Positions 16,716-25,335 of a DNA stretch of 64,000 nucleotides are shown piece after piece (positions within the stretch are counted from its first letter, which is position 1; each line of letters begins with the position of its first letter). The notes below the pieces were generated by a model. That model worked only from the letters and a program-made list of their open reading frames with translations, made no database searches and was not told the origin of the DNA. The position numbers were made by a program, and so were the translations under genes. The stretch is taken from assembly GCF_014384705.1 (NCBI RefSeq), contig NZ_JACRSN010000001.1, positions 62,001 to 126,000 on the forward strand, given 5' to 3'. Origin of the DNA: Yeguia hominis. GTDB lineage: Bacteria; Bacillota; Clostridia; Oscillospirales; Acutalibacteraceae.

Positions 16716-17399
16716 ATGAATATTCGGAACATCGGCGTCATTCTGGCCGGCGGAATCGGCGCACGCCTGAGCAGCACGCAAAAAAAGCAGTACTTGGAGA
16801 TTGCGGGCAAAGAGTGCATCGCACACGTTATCGAGGCCTATCAGGAGGCAAAAAAACTCGATAAAATTCTGGTTGTCGTCAACAAAGAGCAGTACGAGAG
16901 CGGCTATATTGCCGAAAAGTACGGCTTGGAGTGCGCCTGCGGCGGAGACACCCGCAATGAATCGATCTATAACGGTCTTTGCTACATCAATGAACACTAT
17001 CCGGAATGCGAAAAGGTCATTCTGCATGACGCTGCACGGCCGTTCATCCGCGGAGATATCGTAGACGATTATATGGACCTGCTCGACGACCATATCTGCG
17101 TCATCAACAGCCAGGACATCACGGACGGCATCGGCAAACGCATGAACAAAGAAGTCAAGCGGGAAGAGTTTTACATCTCGCAGACTCCGGAAGGCTTCCA
17201 GTTTAAGCCCTTCTTCGAGGCGTTTGATCCGCACGCGCCGATTGTCGCCCTTTCCCACCATCTTCCGGAAGACATCGCCATCGCGCATTATAAAAAATTC
17301 CCGTATAATTTGAAGCTGACCTATCCGGAGGACGTTTTCGTTGCAGACCACCTGCTTTCTGCAGGGTTCAAATCCTATCTGAAATCTTTGAAGAAATGA
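16716..17399 (+). CDS. IspD/TarI-family cytidylyltransferase
   Basis: A 227-residue nucleotidyltransferase, ATG 16716 behind GAGAGGAG. Motifs are the CTP-binding ILAGGIGARL with KKQYL, GGDTRNESIYNGL, and ILHDAARPFI. The family includes IspD (MEP isoprenoid pathway) and TarI (CDP-ribitol for teichoic acid). Two things favour a polymer role: the gene leads an operon with two polyol-phosphate transferases, and the C-terminal segment ISQTPEGFQFKPFFEAF with LPEDIAIAHYKKF departs from typical IspD. It would activate a polyol phosphate with CTP in the cytoplasm. No TarJ-type reductase is present in the window, so the activated substrate is uncertain and a genuine IspD role is not excluded. Confidence 0.8.
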   Translation: MNIRNIGVILAGGIGARLSSTQKKQYLEIAGKECIAHVIEAYQEAKKLDKILVVVNKEQYESGYIAEKYGLECACGGDTRNESIYNGLCYINEHYPECEKVILHDAARPFIRGDIVDDYMDLLDDHICVINSQDITDGIGKRMNKEVKREEFYISQTPEGFQFKPFFEAFDPHAPIVALSHHLPEDIAIAHYKKFPYNLKLTYPEDVFVADHLLSAGFKSYLKSLKK

Positions 17400-17429
17400 A
17401 GTAATCCAACGGTAAAAGAGGGGTCCATC

Positions 17430-20171
17430 ATGCCAGCTTCACAAAATCCGATTCATTTTTCTGTCATCTGCTATGCTTCTAAATCGGATGCCGCCATTGC
17501 AGAGTCTTTGGCAAGCATCCAAAACCAAACCGTCGGATTCCAGCGCATCCAGCTGATTTTAACCGGCGCGCGGCTTTCGGAAACAGAGCAAGCTGTTTAT
17601 ACGCAATATCAGCAGGCGCATCCGAATCAGGTTCTCCTGCTTTCTGAGCCCTACGAAACCGCAGCGCAGGCCTTTAACGCCGCATTGCCAAAGGCTGTCG
17701 GCGGATTTGTTTATTTCATGGAAACAACCGACTGCATCAGCAAAACGTTGTTTGCCAAATGCCTGGAAGCGGGACGCGGAACGCGTTCGAATCTGTTTCT
17801 CTTCCCTGCTGTTTTGAAAAAGCCGGGCAATCCGCTTGCAAAGCCGCATACGCTCTGCCGGCAGTACCCCAAAACAGAAGGGCTGGTCGATCTGGATTTT
17901 GATTATCATCAGATTCCGGTCGGCGTGAAAAACGTGATTTTCCCGCGGCAATTTCTCACCGGTGCTGTTTTCCAAGAGTCTCTGCGCTACTATAGCCTGC
18001 AGGATTTTACGCTTCGCATTCTGATGGATCACGCCAAGGATCTTTTCCTGGTGCATGGGCAGTGTACCTATACCGTCCCGATGGAAGACGATATCGGAAA
18101 TCTCGACGCATTCTATAAAGAATGGTATTTTGATACCATCACCGCATTCTGTGCGCCGCTGCTCAAGGACGCCAGACAAAAGTTCGGCATCATTCCGGCT
18201 TTTCTGCAATTTGCGGCGCTCTATTATACCCAGTGGCCCTTCCTTTGCAATATGAACCTGCGCAATAAAAACATCCTCCTGGGCGATGATCTGGAGGCCT
18301 ATAAAGCCGATTTGCTTGCCCTTTATCAGGACATCGACGATGAAATCATCGTAAACACCAAAAAAGTGCGGGCGAACAAAATCAGCACCAGCCTTGCAAA
18401 AGTTCTTCTGGAACTTAAACACAAAGAGGAGCCGGACGCGACGCACTATGTTTATATGAAAAACAATGTTGTCGCTGCCTATGAAGAGGCTGCCCTGGAA
18501 ACACTTCGGGACGAATTTCTCTACATTCACAATTTTGAATGCCTGGACGGCCGCTATGAGCTCGACGTCGCATTTAATGACGTACTCGACCCCAGCCGCT
18601 ACACGATTTACGCGGAAATGAATCAGAAGCAGTATCCCCTGCAGCCGAACACCTGGTATTCTCTTACGAAATTCTTCGGCGTCGCCGCGCATAAGCGCCA
18701 CACCTTCCACGTCTCGATCCCGCTTCGCGAAAATGCGTCGCGCCAGACACTGGTGTTCTATCTCGTCTTTGACAAAAAGGTCAAAATTGCTTTGCGGCTT
18801 GCTTTTCCGGCAAGTCACGCGCGGCTTGCAAAGTCTCCGCGGTACTCCTACTGGTACCACGACCACTATTTGACCTATTGCAAACGGAATACCATTGTGA
18901 CCATTCCTGCAAAAAAGCGCTTCCTGATCAAGCGGGAGCTGCTTTACTGCATCAACGCCATTGCGGTCAAGAAGAAAGAAGGCCTCAAGCTTTCCTGGAT
19001 CCGTCTTTGCTACTGGATCACACGGCCCTGGTATCAAAAACAGCGCATCTGGCTGGCATTTGACAAACTGTTCAAGGCCGGCGATAACGGTGAATATTTC
19101 TATCGGTATGCTTCCGAACAGAAATATGACGGCATCCGGAAGTATTATGTCATCAACGATCAGAGCGTCGATCAGAAGCGTCTGCTCTCTCTCGGATACC
19201 ATCCTTTAAAAACCGGATCCCTCAAGCACTATTTGACATTCCTGAACGCGGACATTGTCTTTTCCACCCACGCTTCCGTGTTCTATCATAACTTCGGGCC
19301 GATGGGACAATATCTGCGCGGTCTCGTTAAATTTGAAAATGTGACGCTGCAGCACGGTCTGACCGTCCAGAAACTGGCGCTGAGCATGAACCGCGTCCAC
19401 GATAACCTCAAGCGGTATTATTGTGCGTCCCGGTATGAAATCGAAAACCTCAGCCGCCCGATTTACGGATACTCGGATTGCCCGGAAAAAACGTTAAAGC
19501 TGACCGGCGTTGCCCGCTACGACGGCCTGACCAACCGCGATCACAAAGAAATCCTGATTACGCCGACCTGGCGGATGGGGCTTGTTTTGCCGCGGGAATC
19601 GAACGATGCGCCGCCGCCGTACAACCCGGCATTCCGTTCCAGCAGCTACTACCGCGTCTACAATCAGCTGATCAACGACCCGACGCTGATTGAGGCAGCC
19701 AAAAAATACGGCTATCGGATTACTTATCTTGTCCATCCGACGGTCAGCATCCAGATCGACGATTTTGACCGCAATGATTACGTTCAGATTGTCGCCGCAA
19801 CTGCGGATACCAATTACGAAAAAGTGCTCTCCGAAGCAAGCCTGATGGTCACAGACTATTCCGGCGTGCAGTTTGACTTCGCCTATATGCGCAAGCCGGT
19901 GGTGTATTACCACCACACCGACATTCCGCCGCACTATGAAGAGGGCTGCTTCTATTATGATACCATGGCCTTCGGCGAGATCTGCAAAAATCACGACGAA
20001 ATGGTCAAAACGCTCATTTCCTACATGGAGACAAACTGCGCCATCAAGCCGCAGTTTAAGGCGCGGATTGACGACTTCTTTGCCTACGACGATCACAACA
20101 ACTGTGAGCGGATTTATCAGGACGCGCTTGCATTCCAGCAGGAAATCGACGCGCGAAAAAAACAGAAATAA
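17430..20171 (+). CDS. Glycosyltransferase-2 fused to CDP-glycerol glycerophosphotransferase-like domain
   Basis: A 913-residue protein, 30 bases after the cytidylyltransferase, with AGAGGGG before ATG 17430. The N-terminal 300 residues look like a GT-A glycosyltransferase (FSVICYASKSDAAIAESLAS, SIQNQTVGFQ), though the usual DxD is unclear. The middle is of unknown fold. Residues from about 540 onward form a Glyphos_transf (PF04464) domain: VTLQHGLTVQKLAL, ILITPTWRMG, LVHPTVSIQ and VTDYSGVQFDFAYMRKPVVY. Such enzymes polymerise polyol phosphate from CDP-polyol at the inner membrane face (TagF/TarL-type). No membrane helix is visible. Likely function is synthesis of a teichoic-acid-like or phosphate-bridged capsular polymer. 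Confidence 0.85.
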   Translation: MPASQNPIHFSVICYASKSDAAIAESLASIQNQTVGFQRIQLILTGARLSETEQAVYTQYQQAHPNQVLLLSEPYETAAQAFNAALPKAVGGFVYFMETTDCISKTLFAKCLEAGRGTRSNLFLFPAVLKKPGNPLAKPHTLCRQYPKTEGLVDLDFDYHQIPVGVKNVIFPRQFLTGAVFQESLRYYSLQDFTLRILMDHAKDLFLVHGQCTYTVPMEDDIGNLDAFYKEWYFDTITAFCAPLLKDARQKFGIIPAFLQFAALYYTQWPFLCNMNLRNKNILLGDDLEAYKADLLALYQDIDDEIIVNTKKVRANKISTSLAKVLLELKHKEEPDATHYVYMKNNVVAAYEEAALETLRDEFLYIHNFECLDGRYELDVAFNDVLDPSRYTIYAEMNQKQYPLQPNTWYSLTKFFGVAAHKRHTFHVSIPLRENASRQTLVFYLVFDKKVKIALRLAFPASHARLAKSPRYSYWYHDHYLTYCKRNTIVTIPAKKRFLIKRELLYCINAIAVKKKEGLKLSWIRLCYWITRPWYQKQRIWLAFDKLFKAGDNGEYFYRYASEQKYDGIRKYYVINDQSVDQKRLLSLGYHPLKTGSLKHYLTFLNADIVFSTHASVFYHNFGPMGQYLRGLVKFENVTLQHGLTVQKLALSMNRVHDNLKRYYCASRYEIENLSRPIYGYSDCPEKTLKLTGVARYDGLTNRDHKEILITPTWRMGLVLPRESNDAPPPYNPAFRSSSYYRVYNQLINDPTLIEAAKKYGYRITYLVHPTVSIQIDDFDRNDYVQIVAATADTNYEKVLSEASLMVTDYSGVQFDFAYMRKPVVYYHHTDIPPHYEEGCFYYDTMAFGEICKNHDEMVKTLISYMETNCAIKPQFKARIDDFFAYDDHNNCERIYQDALAFQQEIDARKKQK

Positions 20172-20192
20172 GAACTGGTATGGTGAACTATC

Positions 20193-21848
20193 ATGTGTGA
20201 ATCGGAACACTGCCTGCAACCCCATGCGGAACTGCTGATCCGTAAAATTGAATGGGACCGAATCTATCTTTATTGGGAGCTTTCTGTCCCGACGGTGCTC
20301 AGCGGCTGTTCCTTCTGTCTCTGGGAACCGAATACAAAACAGAAAATTCCCTGTGAGATCGCTGCACGGGAAGAGGAATTTGTGCGGCTGGTTTTAAACA
20401 TTACAAACTATGGAAACCGCGCACCGGTTCCGAACGGCGCGTTCCGTCTCTGCGCAGAAACCGGTACAGATTTGGTTCCTGCCAAAGTCGATTTTGCTGT
20501 GGCCAAAGCGTTCCCCTCGCTGGAACGCGTCTTTCGCTATTTCCGCCGGACACGTGCGCTGACGCTGACATTTATGCTTTCAGAAAATGACGTGGAGCCG
20601 TTTTTTGTCCTGGAAGTCTACGACATGAAATGCGTCCCGCAAACACCGCAGCCGCTTTCTGTGCATCTCCGGGCGTTTCCCGGCGCGCTGAAAAACGCGC
20701 TCAAAAGCATCGATAAAGCTTGTATTTCCGTTCTCTTCCGGCTCTTTACGCTTCTGCGCAGGCGCAGCGGCAACCACGTTCTCTTTGCCTCCAACGCGTC
20801 CCAGTTGAACGGCAATCTGGAAGCCATCCACAGCCGGATGCTGCAGCGCGGACTTGCGCAAACCTTTTCCATCCGGGTGGAATGCGGCGTTCCGTATGGA
20901 ATTTCGCTGCGCGTGCAGCCTCGCCTGATTCGGTTTCTCTTTCAGGCGGCCGGCAGCAATTACATTTTTATTGACGGCTATTACCGCATTTTCAATTTGA
21001 TTTCTCTTCCGAAGAATACCAAGCTGATTCAGGCGTGGCACGCCGGGTGCGGCTTTAAGGCCATCGGGTACAGCCGGTTTGGATTTTACGGTTCTCCCCC
21101 GCTCGTACATGTCTGCCATCGCGACTATACGTATGTTCTGACCGGTTCCAAAAATATCGCCGGTCACTTTGCGGAAGCCTTTGGTATTGAAAAAAAATGC
21201 ATTCTCCCGACCGGACTGCCGCGGATTGACGCCTTTCTTGATCCGGAGCGCAGAGCGCGCTTTACTGCAGAATTTTTTGAAACCTATCCGCAGTGCCGGC
21301 AAAAGCAGGTCATCCTCTTTGCGCCGACCTTCCGCGGGCGCGGGCCGTCCGACGCCTATTATGACTATCAGCTTCTGGACTTCGATCGTCTCTATGAATT
21401 CTGCGGAGACAACGCGGTCATCCTGTTTAAAATGCATCCCTTTGTCAAAGAACCGGTTCCCGTTCCGGCAGCTTATGCAGACCGTCTGCTGGTTCTCGAT
21501 TCCTCGTTCTATATCAACGATCTGTTTTATGTCAGCGATCTGCTGATTACAGATTATTCTTCAAACATCTATGATTTTTCGCTCATGCGCCGGCCGATGC
21601 TCTTCTTCGCCTATGACGAGGAAGTCTACTCGACGACGCGGGGGTTCCACCGTCCTTACGAGGAAACGGCACCCGGAAAAATCTGCCGGAGTTTTGAAGA
21701 ACTGCTGACGGCGCTCCAGAACAAGGACTACGAAACCGAAAAGCTCGACGCTTTTCTGCCGCATCATTTTGACTATATCGATCAGGGCGCTTCCGATCGC
21801 GCCATTGACTGGATTCTGCTCGGAAAAATGCCGGCGGAATACCGATAA
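20193..21848 (+). CDS. CDP-glycerol glycerophosphotransferase family protein
   Basis: A 551-residue enzyme 21 bases after the previous gene; the ribosome site is weak, so translation may be coupled. The N-terminal 180 residues are a beta-rich region of the kind often preceding the transferase. The Glyphos_transf domain shows LIQAWHAGCGFKAIGYSRFG, ILFAPTFRGRG, LFKMHPFV and ITDYSSNIYDFSLMRRPMLF with a final RPYEETAPGKI. It would add or extend polyol-phosphate units on a lipid-linked acceptor (TagB/TagF-like). With the preceding two genes it forms a three-gene polymer operon. There is no obvious terminator in the 363 bases that follow. Confidence 0.88.
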   Translation: MCESEHCLQPHAELLIRKIEWDRIYLYWELSVPTVLSGCSFCLWEPNTKQKIPCEIAAREEEFVRLVLNITNYGNRAPVPNGAFRLCAETGTDLVPAKVDFAVAKAFPSLERVFRYFRRTRALTLTFMLSENDVEPFFVLEVYDMKCVPQTPQPLSVHLRAFPGALKNALKSIDKACISVLFRLFTLLRRRSGNHVLFASNASQLNGNLEAIHSRMLQRGLAQTFSIRVECGVPYGISLRVQPRLIRFLFQAAGSNYIFIDGYYRIFNLISLPKNTKLIQAWHAGCGFKAIGYSRFGFYGSPPLVHVCHRDYTYVLTGSKNIAGHFAEAFGIEKKCILPTGLPRIDAFLDPERRARFTAEFFETYPQCRQKQVILFAPTFRGRGPSDAYYDYQLLDFDRLYEFCGDNAVILFKMHPFVKEPVPVPAAYADRLLVLDSSFYINDLFYVSDLLITDYSSNIYDFSLMRRPMLFFAYDEEVYSTTRGFHRPYEETAPGKICRSFEELLTALQNKDYETEKLDAFLPHHFDYIDQGASDRAIDWILLGKMPAEYR

Positions 21849-22211
21849 AAACTTGACCAAAAAAAGTTTATGTTCTGCCCTTTGTGTATTTTGAATTTAG
21901 AAAAACATCACACTGTTTTTTCTGTCATAGAAAATCGAATGGGTGGATAGACAAAATTTTCAAAAATGCGTTCTATCCTCTTGCGTATCGGCAGCGATCG
22001 TTGTATGATTGCTTTGGTGGAGAAAGATTCTTTGGGATCCAATTATCTGCCCGGTTGTCTCATCATCTTTGCCTGTACACTCCCAAACTCGGCCTGTTTC
22101 CGGCACCGGTCGCGACAAGCGTTCCTTTCACGGTCGGAAATTCCAGAAACCTCCGTCAAACCGGTTTGGGCGATGTATGATAAAACCTATTGAAAACTGG
22201 AGGGATCCAAC
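21849..22211. other. Intergenic region upstream of pckA
   Basis: About 360 bases, A/T-rich at its left end, without a credible gene. It must hold the pckA promoter, but I could not find a good -35/-10 pair; TATGAT near 22177 is a possible -10 without a partner. Confidence 0.4.
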
Positions 22212-23786
22212 ATGAAAACATTAACCGCTTTGGAACTCGGGATTGCCGGAGACGGCACCGTATACCGCAATCTGGCCGTTCCTTCTCTGGTGGAAGAGGC
22301 GCTCTTCAGAGGTGAAGGCCGTCTTTCCGACACAGGAGCCCTTGTGGTAGAAACCGGTAAATACACCGGCCGCAGCCCTGACGATAAATTCATCGTTGAC
22401 ACGCCGGCCGTACATGACGAGATCGCCTGGGGCAAAATCAATGTCCCGATTGAGGAGAGCAAATTCTCCGCGATCAAAGCGAAAATGCTCGCGTATCTGC
22501 AGAACCGTGATCTGTTCGTTTTCGACGGTTTTGCCGGCGCTGACCCGAAATACAGACAGCGCTTCCGCATTGTCAATGAGCTCGCCAGCCAGAATCTCTT
22601 CATTCATGAACTGCTGATCCGTCCGACCAAAGAAGAGCTCGAAGATTATGAGCCGGATTACACCGTCATCGCTGCACCGGGCTTTAAGTGCATCCCCGGA
22701 GTGGACGGCGTCCACAGCGAGGCGGCAATCATCATCAACTATGAAACACATGAAGTTCTGATCGCCGGAAGCGGATACTCCGGAGAAATCAAAAAGAGCG
22801 TCTTCTCCGTGATGAACTATGTTCTTCCGAAAAAAGGTCTGCTCTCCATGCACTGCTCCGCCAATATCGGCGATGACGGCGACAGCGCCGTGTTCTTCGG
22901 CCTCTCCGGCACCGGTAAGACCACCCTTTCTGCTGACCCTGCCCGTAAGCTGATTGGCGACGATGAGCACGGCTGGTCGGATGACGGCATCTTCAACATC
23001 GAAGGCGGCTGCTATGCAAAGTGCATCGGCCTCGAGCGTGAACATGAGCCGGAAATCTACGATGCAATTAAATTCGGCACGCTGCTTGAAAACGTCATTG
23101 TCGACGACGACGGCAAGCCGGATTATGCCGACGGCTCTCTGACTGAGAACACCCGTGCCGGCTATCCGATTGACTATATCCCCAACGCTGCAATTCCCGG
23201 CGTCGGCGGACAGCCCAAGACCATCATCTTCCTGACAGCAGATGCATTCGGCGTTTTGCCTCCGATCGCAAAGCTGGACAATGATATGGCCATGTATCAC
23301 TTTGTTTCCGGTTACACCAGCAAATTGGCCGGAACCGAACGCGGCATCACCGAACCGGTAACGACATTCTCGACGCTGTTCGGCGCACCGTTCTTCCCGC
23401 TGAATCCGTCCGTCTATGCGACGATGCTCGGCGAAAAGCTGAAGAAAACCGGCGCCAACGTATTCCTCGTGAATACCGGCTGGTGCGGCGGCGCTGCCGG
23501 AACCGTTCCGAGAATGAAACTCAAATACACCCGTGCAATGGTCTCTGCTGCACTGGCAGGCGAACTGAACGATGTCGAGTACGAGCTCGATCCGATCTTC
23601 AATGTCAACATTCCGAAGTCCTGCCCGAATGTGCCGGCAGAAATCCTGAATCCGCGCAACGTCTGGAAGGATCAGGCCGCATATGAGCAGTCCGCAAAAA
23701 ACCTTGCTGCGAAATTTGCGGAGAACTTCGCGAAGAAGTATCCGGATATGCCGAAAAACATCGTAGAAGCCGGTCCGAAAGCATAA
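22212..23786 (+). CDS. pckA: Phosphoenolpyruvate carboxykinase (ATP)
   Basis: A 524-residue cytosolic enzyme of normal length, ATG 22212 behind TGGAGGG. It interconverts oxaloacetate plus ATP with phosphoenolpyruvate, CO2 and ADP. Signature elements are TGRSPDDKFIVD, the kinase-1a P-loop FFGLSGTGKTTLSADP, the metal-binding HGWSDDGIFNIEGGCYAKC, ENTRAGYPIDYIPNA, and the adenine-binding region PMKLKYTRAM-like RMKLKYTRAM. In anaerobic gut Firmicutes the enzyme can also run in the carboxylating direction toward succinate. The gene stands alone and ends at a strong terminator. Confidence 0.97.
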   Translation: MKTLTALELGIAGDGTVYRNLAVPSLVEEALFRGEGRLSDTGALVVETGKYTGRSPDDKFIVDTPAVHDEIAWGKINVPIEESKFSAIKAKMLAYLQNRDLFVFDGFAGADPKYRQRFRIVNELASQNLFIHELLIRPTKEELEDYEPDYTVIAAPGFKCIPGVDGVHSEAAIIINYETHEVLIAGSGYSGEIKKSVFSVMNYVLPKKGLLSMHCSANIGDDGDSAVFFGLSGTGKTTLSADPARKLIGDDEHGWSDDGIFNIEGGCYAKCIGLEREHEPEIYDAIKFGTLLENVIVDDDGKPDYADGSLTENTRAGYPIDYIPNAAIPGVGGQPKTIIFLTADAFGVLPPIAKLDNDMAMYHFVSGYTSKLAGTERGITEPVTTFSTLFGAPFFPLNPSVYATMLGEKLKKTGANVFLVNTGWCGGAAGTVPRMKLKYTRAMVSAALAGELNDVEYELDPIFNVNIPKSCPNVPAEILNPRNVWKDQAAYEQSAKNLAAKFAENFAKKYPDMPKNIVEAGPKA

Positions 23787-23822
23787 GGTTTCGAACGCGG
23801 AATCTTTCATCTTTTCAAAGCC

Positions 23823-23859
23823 GGAACAGCAGGAGCGTCTCTCCTGCTGTTCCTTTTTT
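23823..23859 (+). terminator. Rho-independent terminator after pckA
   Basis: A perfect 13-base-pair stem, GGAACAGCAGGAG with CTCCTGCTGTTCC around a 5-base loop, followed by six T. It separates pckA from the adenosine deaminase gene 38 bases downstream. Confidence 0.92.
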
Positions 23860-23896
23860 GCGAAAAATACTGTTTTCGAAAGGAGGAATCCGGAAC

Positions 23897-24931
23897 ATGG
23901 TGGAACTGCATCTGCACCTGGACGGTTCTCTGGAGCCATCCGAAATTTTGACGCTTGCGGCGAAAAGCAGGACACCGCTCCCCACGCAGGACCCGGAAGC
24001 GTTGCGCCGGCTGCTTACCGTCGAAAAAGGCTGCCGCAGCCTCGGCGAATATCTGCAAAAATTTGCACTTCCGCTTTCCGTGCTGCAATCGGAAGAGACG
24101 ATCGAAGCCGCTGTTTCCATGCTGCTTGACCGGCTGCATCGCCTCGGACTCCTCTATACAGAAATCCGCTATGCGCCGCAGCTCCATCGAAAAAACGGCC
24201 TGTCACAAGAACAGGTCGTCCAAGCCTCCATCCGCGGCCTGCAAACCGGGATTGCCAAAACCGGAATGCCCGCGCAGCTCATTCTTTGCTGCATGCGCGG
24301 CGGAAGCGAGCAGGAAAACCGGGAAACCGCCGCGCTTGCGCGAGCCTATCTCGGTGCAGGTGTCTGCGCGCTGGATCTCGCCGGAGATGAAGCGCGGTTT
24401 CCGACAGCCTCTTTCCGCGCGCTCTTTGCAGAGGCGCAGAAAGCCGGGGTTCCCTTTGTCCTGCACGCCGGAGAAGCCGCCGGCGCGGACAGTGTGCGCT
24501 GTGCGCTGGAAATGGGCGCCAAACGGATTGGCCACGGGATCCGCTCCGTAGAGGACCCGGCTGTGTTGGCGCTGCTTCGGGATGCCGGCACCGTACTGGA
24601 AACCTGTTTTTCCAGTAACCTGCAGACCTGTGCGGTTCGTTCTGCGGAAGCATACCCCCTTCCGCTCTTTTTGCGGGAAGGCATCGCCGCAACACTTTGC
24701 ACGGACAACAGTACCGTTTCCGGAACTGATTTGCGGCAGGAATACCGCCGCGTTCAGCGCGCCTGTCAGCTGCAGAAGGATCAGCTCCTGCAGCTTGCAC
24801 AAAACGCGGTAAACGGCGCTTTTCTCGAGCCCAAAGCCAAAGCTGCCCTTTCCGCGAAAGTCGAAGAAGCATTTCCGCTCTGGCTCGAAGCCGAACCGGC
24901 TGTTCACATTTCCGGAGCGGACGTCATCTGA
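23897..24931 (+). CDS. add: Adenosine deaminase
   Basis: A 344-residue amidohydrolase. ATG 23897 follows GAAAGGAGGAA and gives the typical opening VELHLHLDGSLEPSEIL with the HxH zinc ligands. Further family motifs are YTEIRYAPQLH, ALDLAGDEARFP, VLHAGEAAGADSV with the third histidine and the catalytic glutamate, KRIGHGIRS, and LCTDNSTVSGTDL with the catalytic aspartate. It deaminates adenosine to inosine (or a related aminopurine) in purine salvage. The start lies right after the pckA terminator, so its promoter would have to overlap that hairpin region or it depends on readthrough. Confidence 0.9.
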   Translation: MVELHLHLDGSLEPSEILTLAAKSRTPLPTQDPEALRRLLTVEKGCRSLGEYLQKFALPLSVLQSEETIEAAVSMLLDRLHRLGLLYTEIRYAPQLHRKNGLSQEQVVQASIRGLQTGIAKTGMPAQLILCCMRGGSEQENRETAALARAYLGAGVCALDLAGDEARFPTASFRALFAEAQKAGVPFVLHAGEAAGADSVRCALEMGAKRIGHGIRSVEDPAVLALLRDAGTVLETCFSSNLQTCAVRSAEAYPLPLFLREGIAATLCTDNSTVSGTDLRQEYRRVQRACQLQKDQLLQLAQNAVNGAFLEPKAKAALSAKVEEAFPLWLEAEPAVHISGADVI

Positions 24932-25111
24932 CGCCTCCCAAAATAGCCGCCGTGCGCACCCGGCAAACGGCCGCCATCATTCGGCGTCCAGCCTTTTAAA
25001 AAATTTTTTTGTGGTTTGCAGGCAGGAAGTGCATCCAAAAATAAGCTGTATTTTTTTCGCAAGCCGGTCTCAAAAAGCAGGTTTTTCCAGGCCTTTCGCC
25101 GTTTTCTCGTG

Positions 25112-25170
25112 ATACTACATCTTGTATTTTCCAATATTTGCACACGCACTTTTCTCCCAAGATGTAGGGC
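25112..25170. promoter_or_regulatory. Pair of candidate NrdR boxes upstream of nrdDG
   Basis: ATACTACATCTTGTAT at 25112-25127 is an imperfect palindrome, and its core recurs inverted as CAAGATGTAG at 25158-25167. The two 16-base boxes are centred 43 bases apart, about four helical turns, and both precede the nrdD promoter. NrdR is the ATP-cone repressor of ribonucleotide reductase operons and binds two such boxes in phase. The motif match is from memory. Confidence 0.55.
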
Positions 25171-25188
25171 GAGCAGCCAATTTGGGGC

Positions 25189-25217
25189 TGGACAAATCGG
25201 GTTTCAGCGAGTATAAT
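25189..25217 (+). promoter_or_regulatory. SigA-type promoter of nrdDG
   Basis: TGGACA (25189-25194), a 17-base spacer and TATAAT (25212-25217) lie about 120 bases before the nrdD start codon and just downstream of the NrdR-like boxes. Confidence 0.75.
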
Positions 25218-25335
25218 AATTAAACAGCCCCGCTATATCTAAGCGGTCATTCAAACCAAGTAAAAACATAAAATGCCGGCAACAGCGATCCTGGACCGGC
25301 AATCCGCATTTAAAAAGAAAGGGGGATTTTTCGGT

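Noticed and set aside
17559..19202. Long minus-strand open frame opposite the polyol-phosphate transferase
   Set aside because: Mirror frame of a well-supported gene with conserved motifs; no ribosome site or family pattern.
22221..23975. Minus-strand open frame of nearly 600 codons opposite pckA
   Set aside because: Antisense to an unmistakable PEP carboxykinase and spans its terminator.
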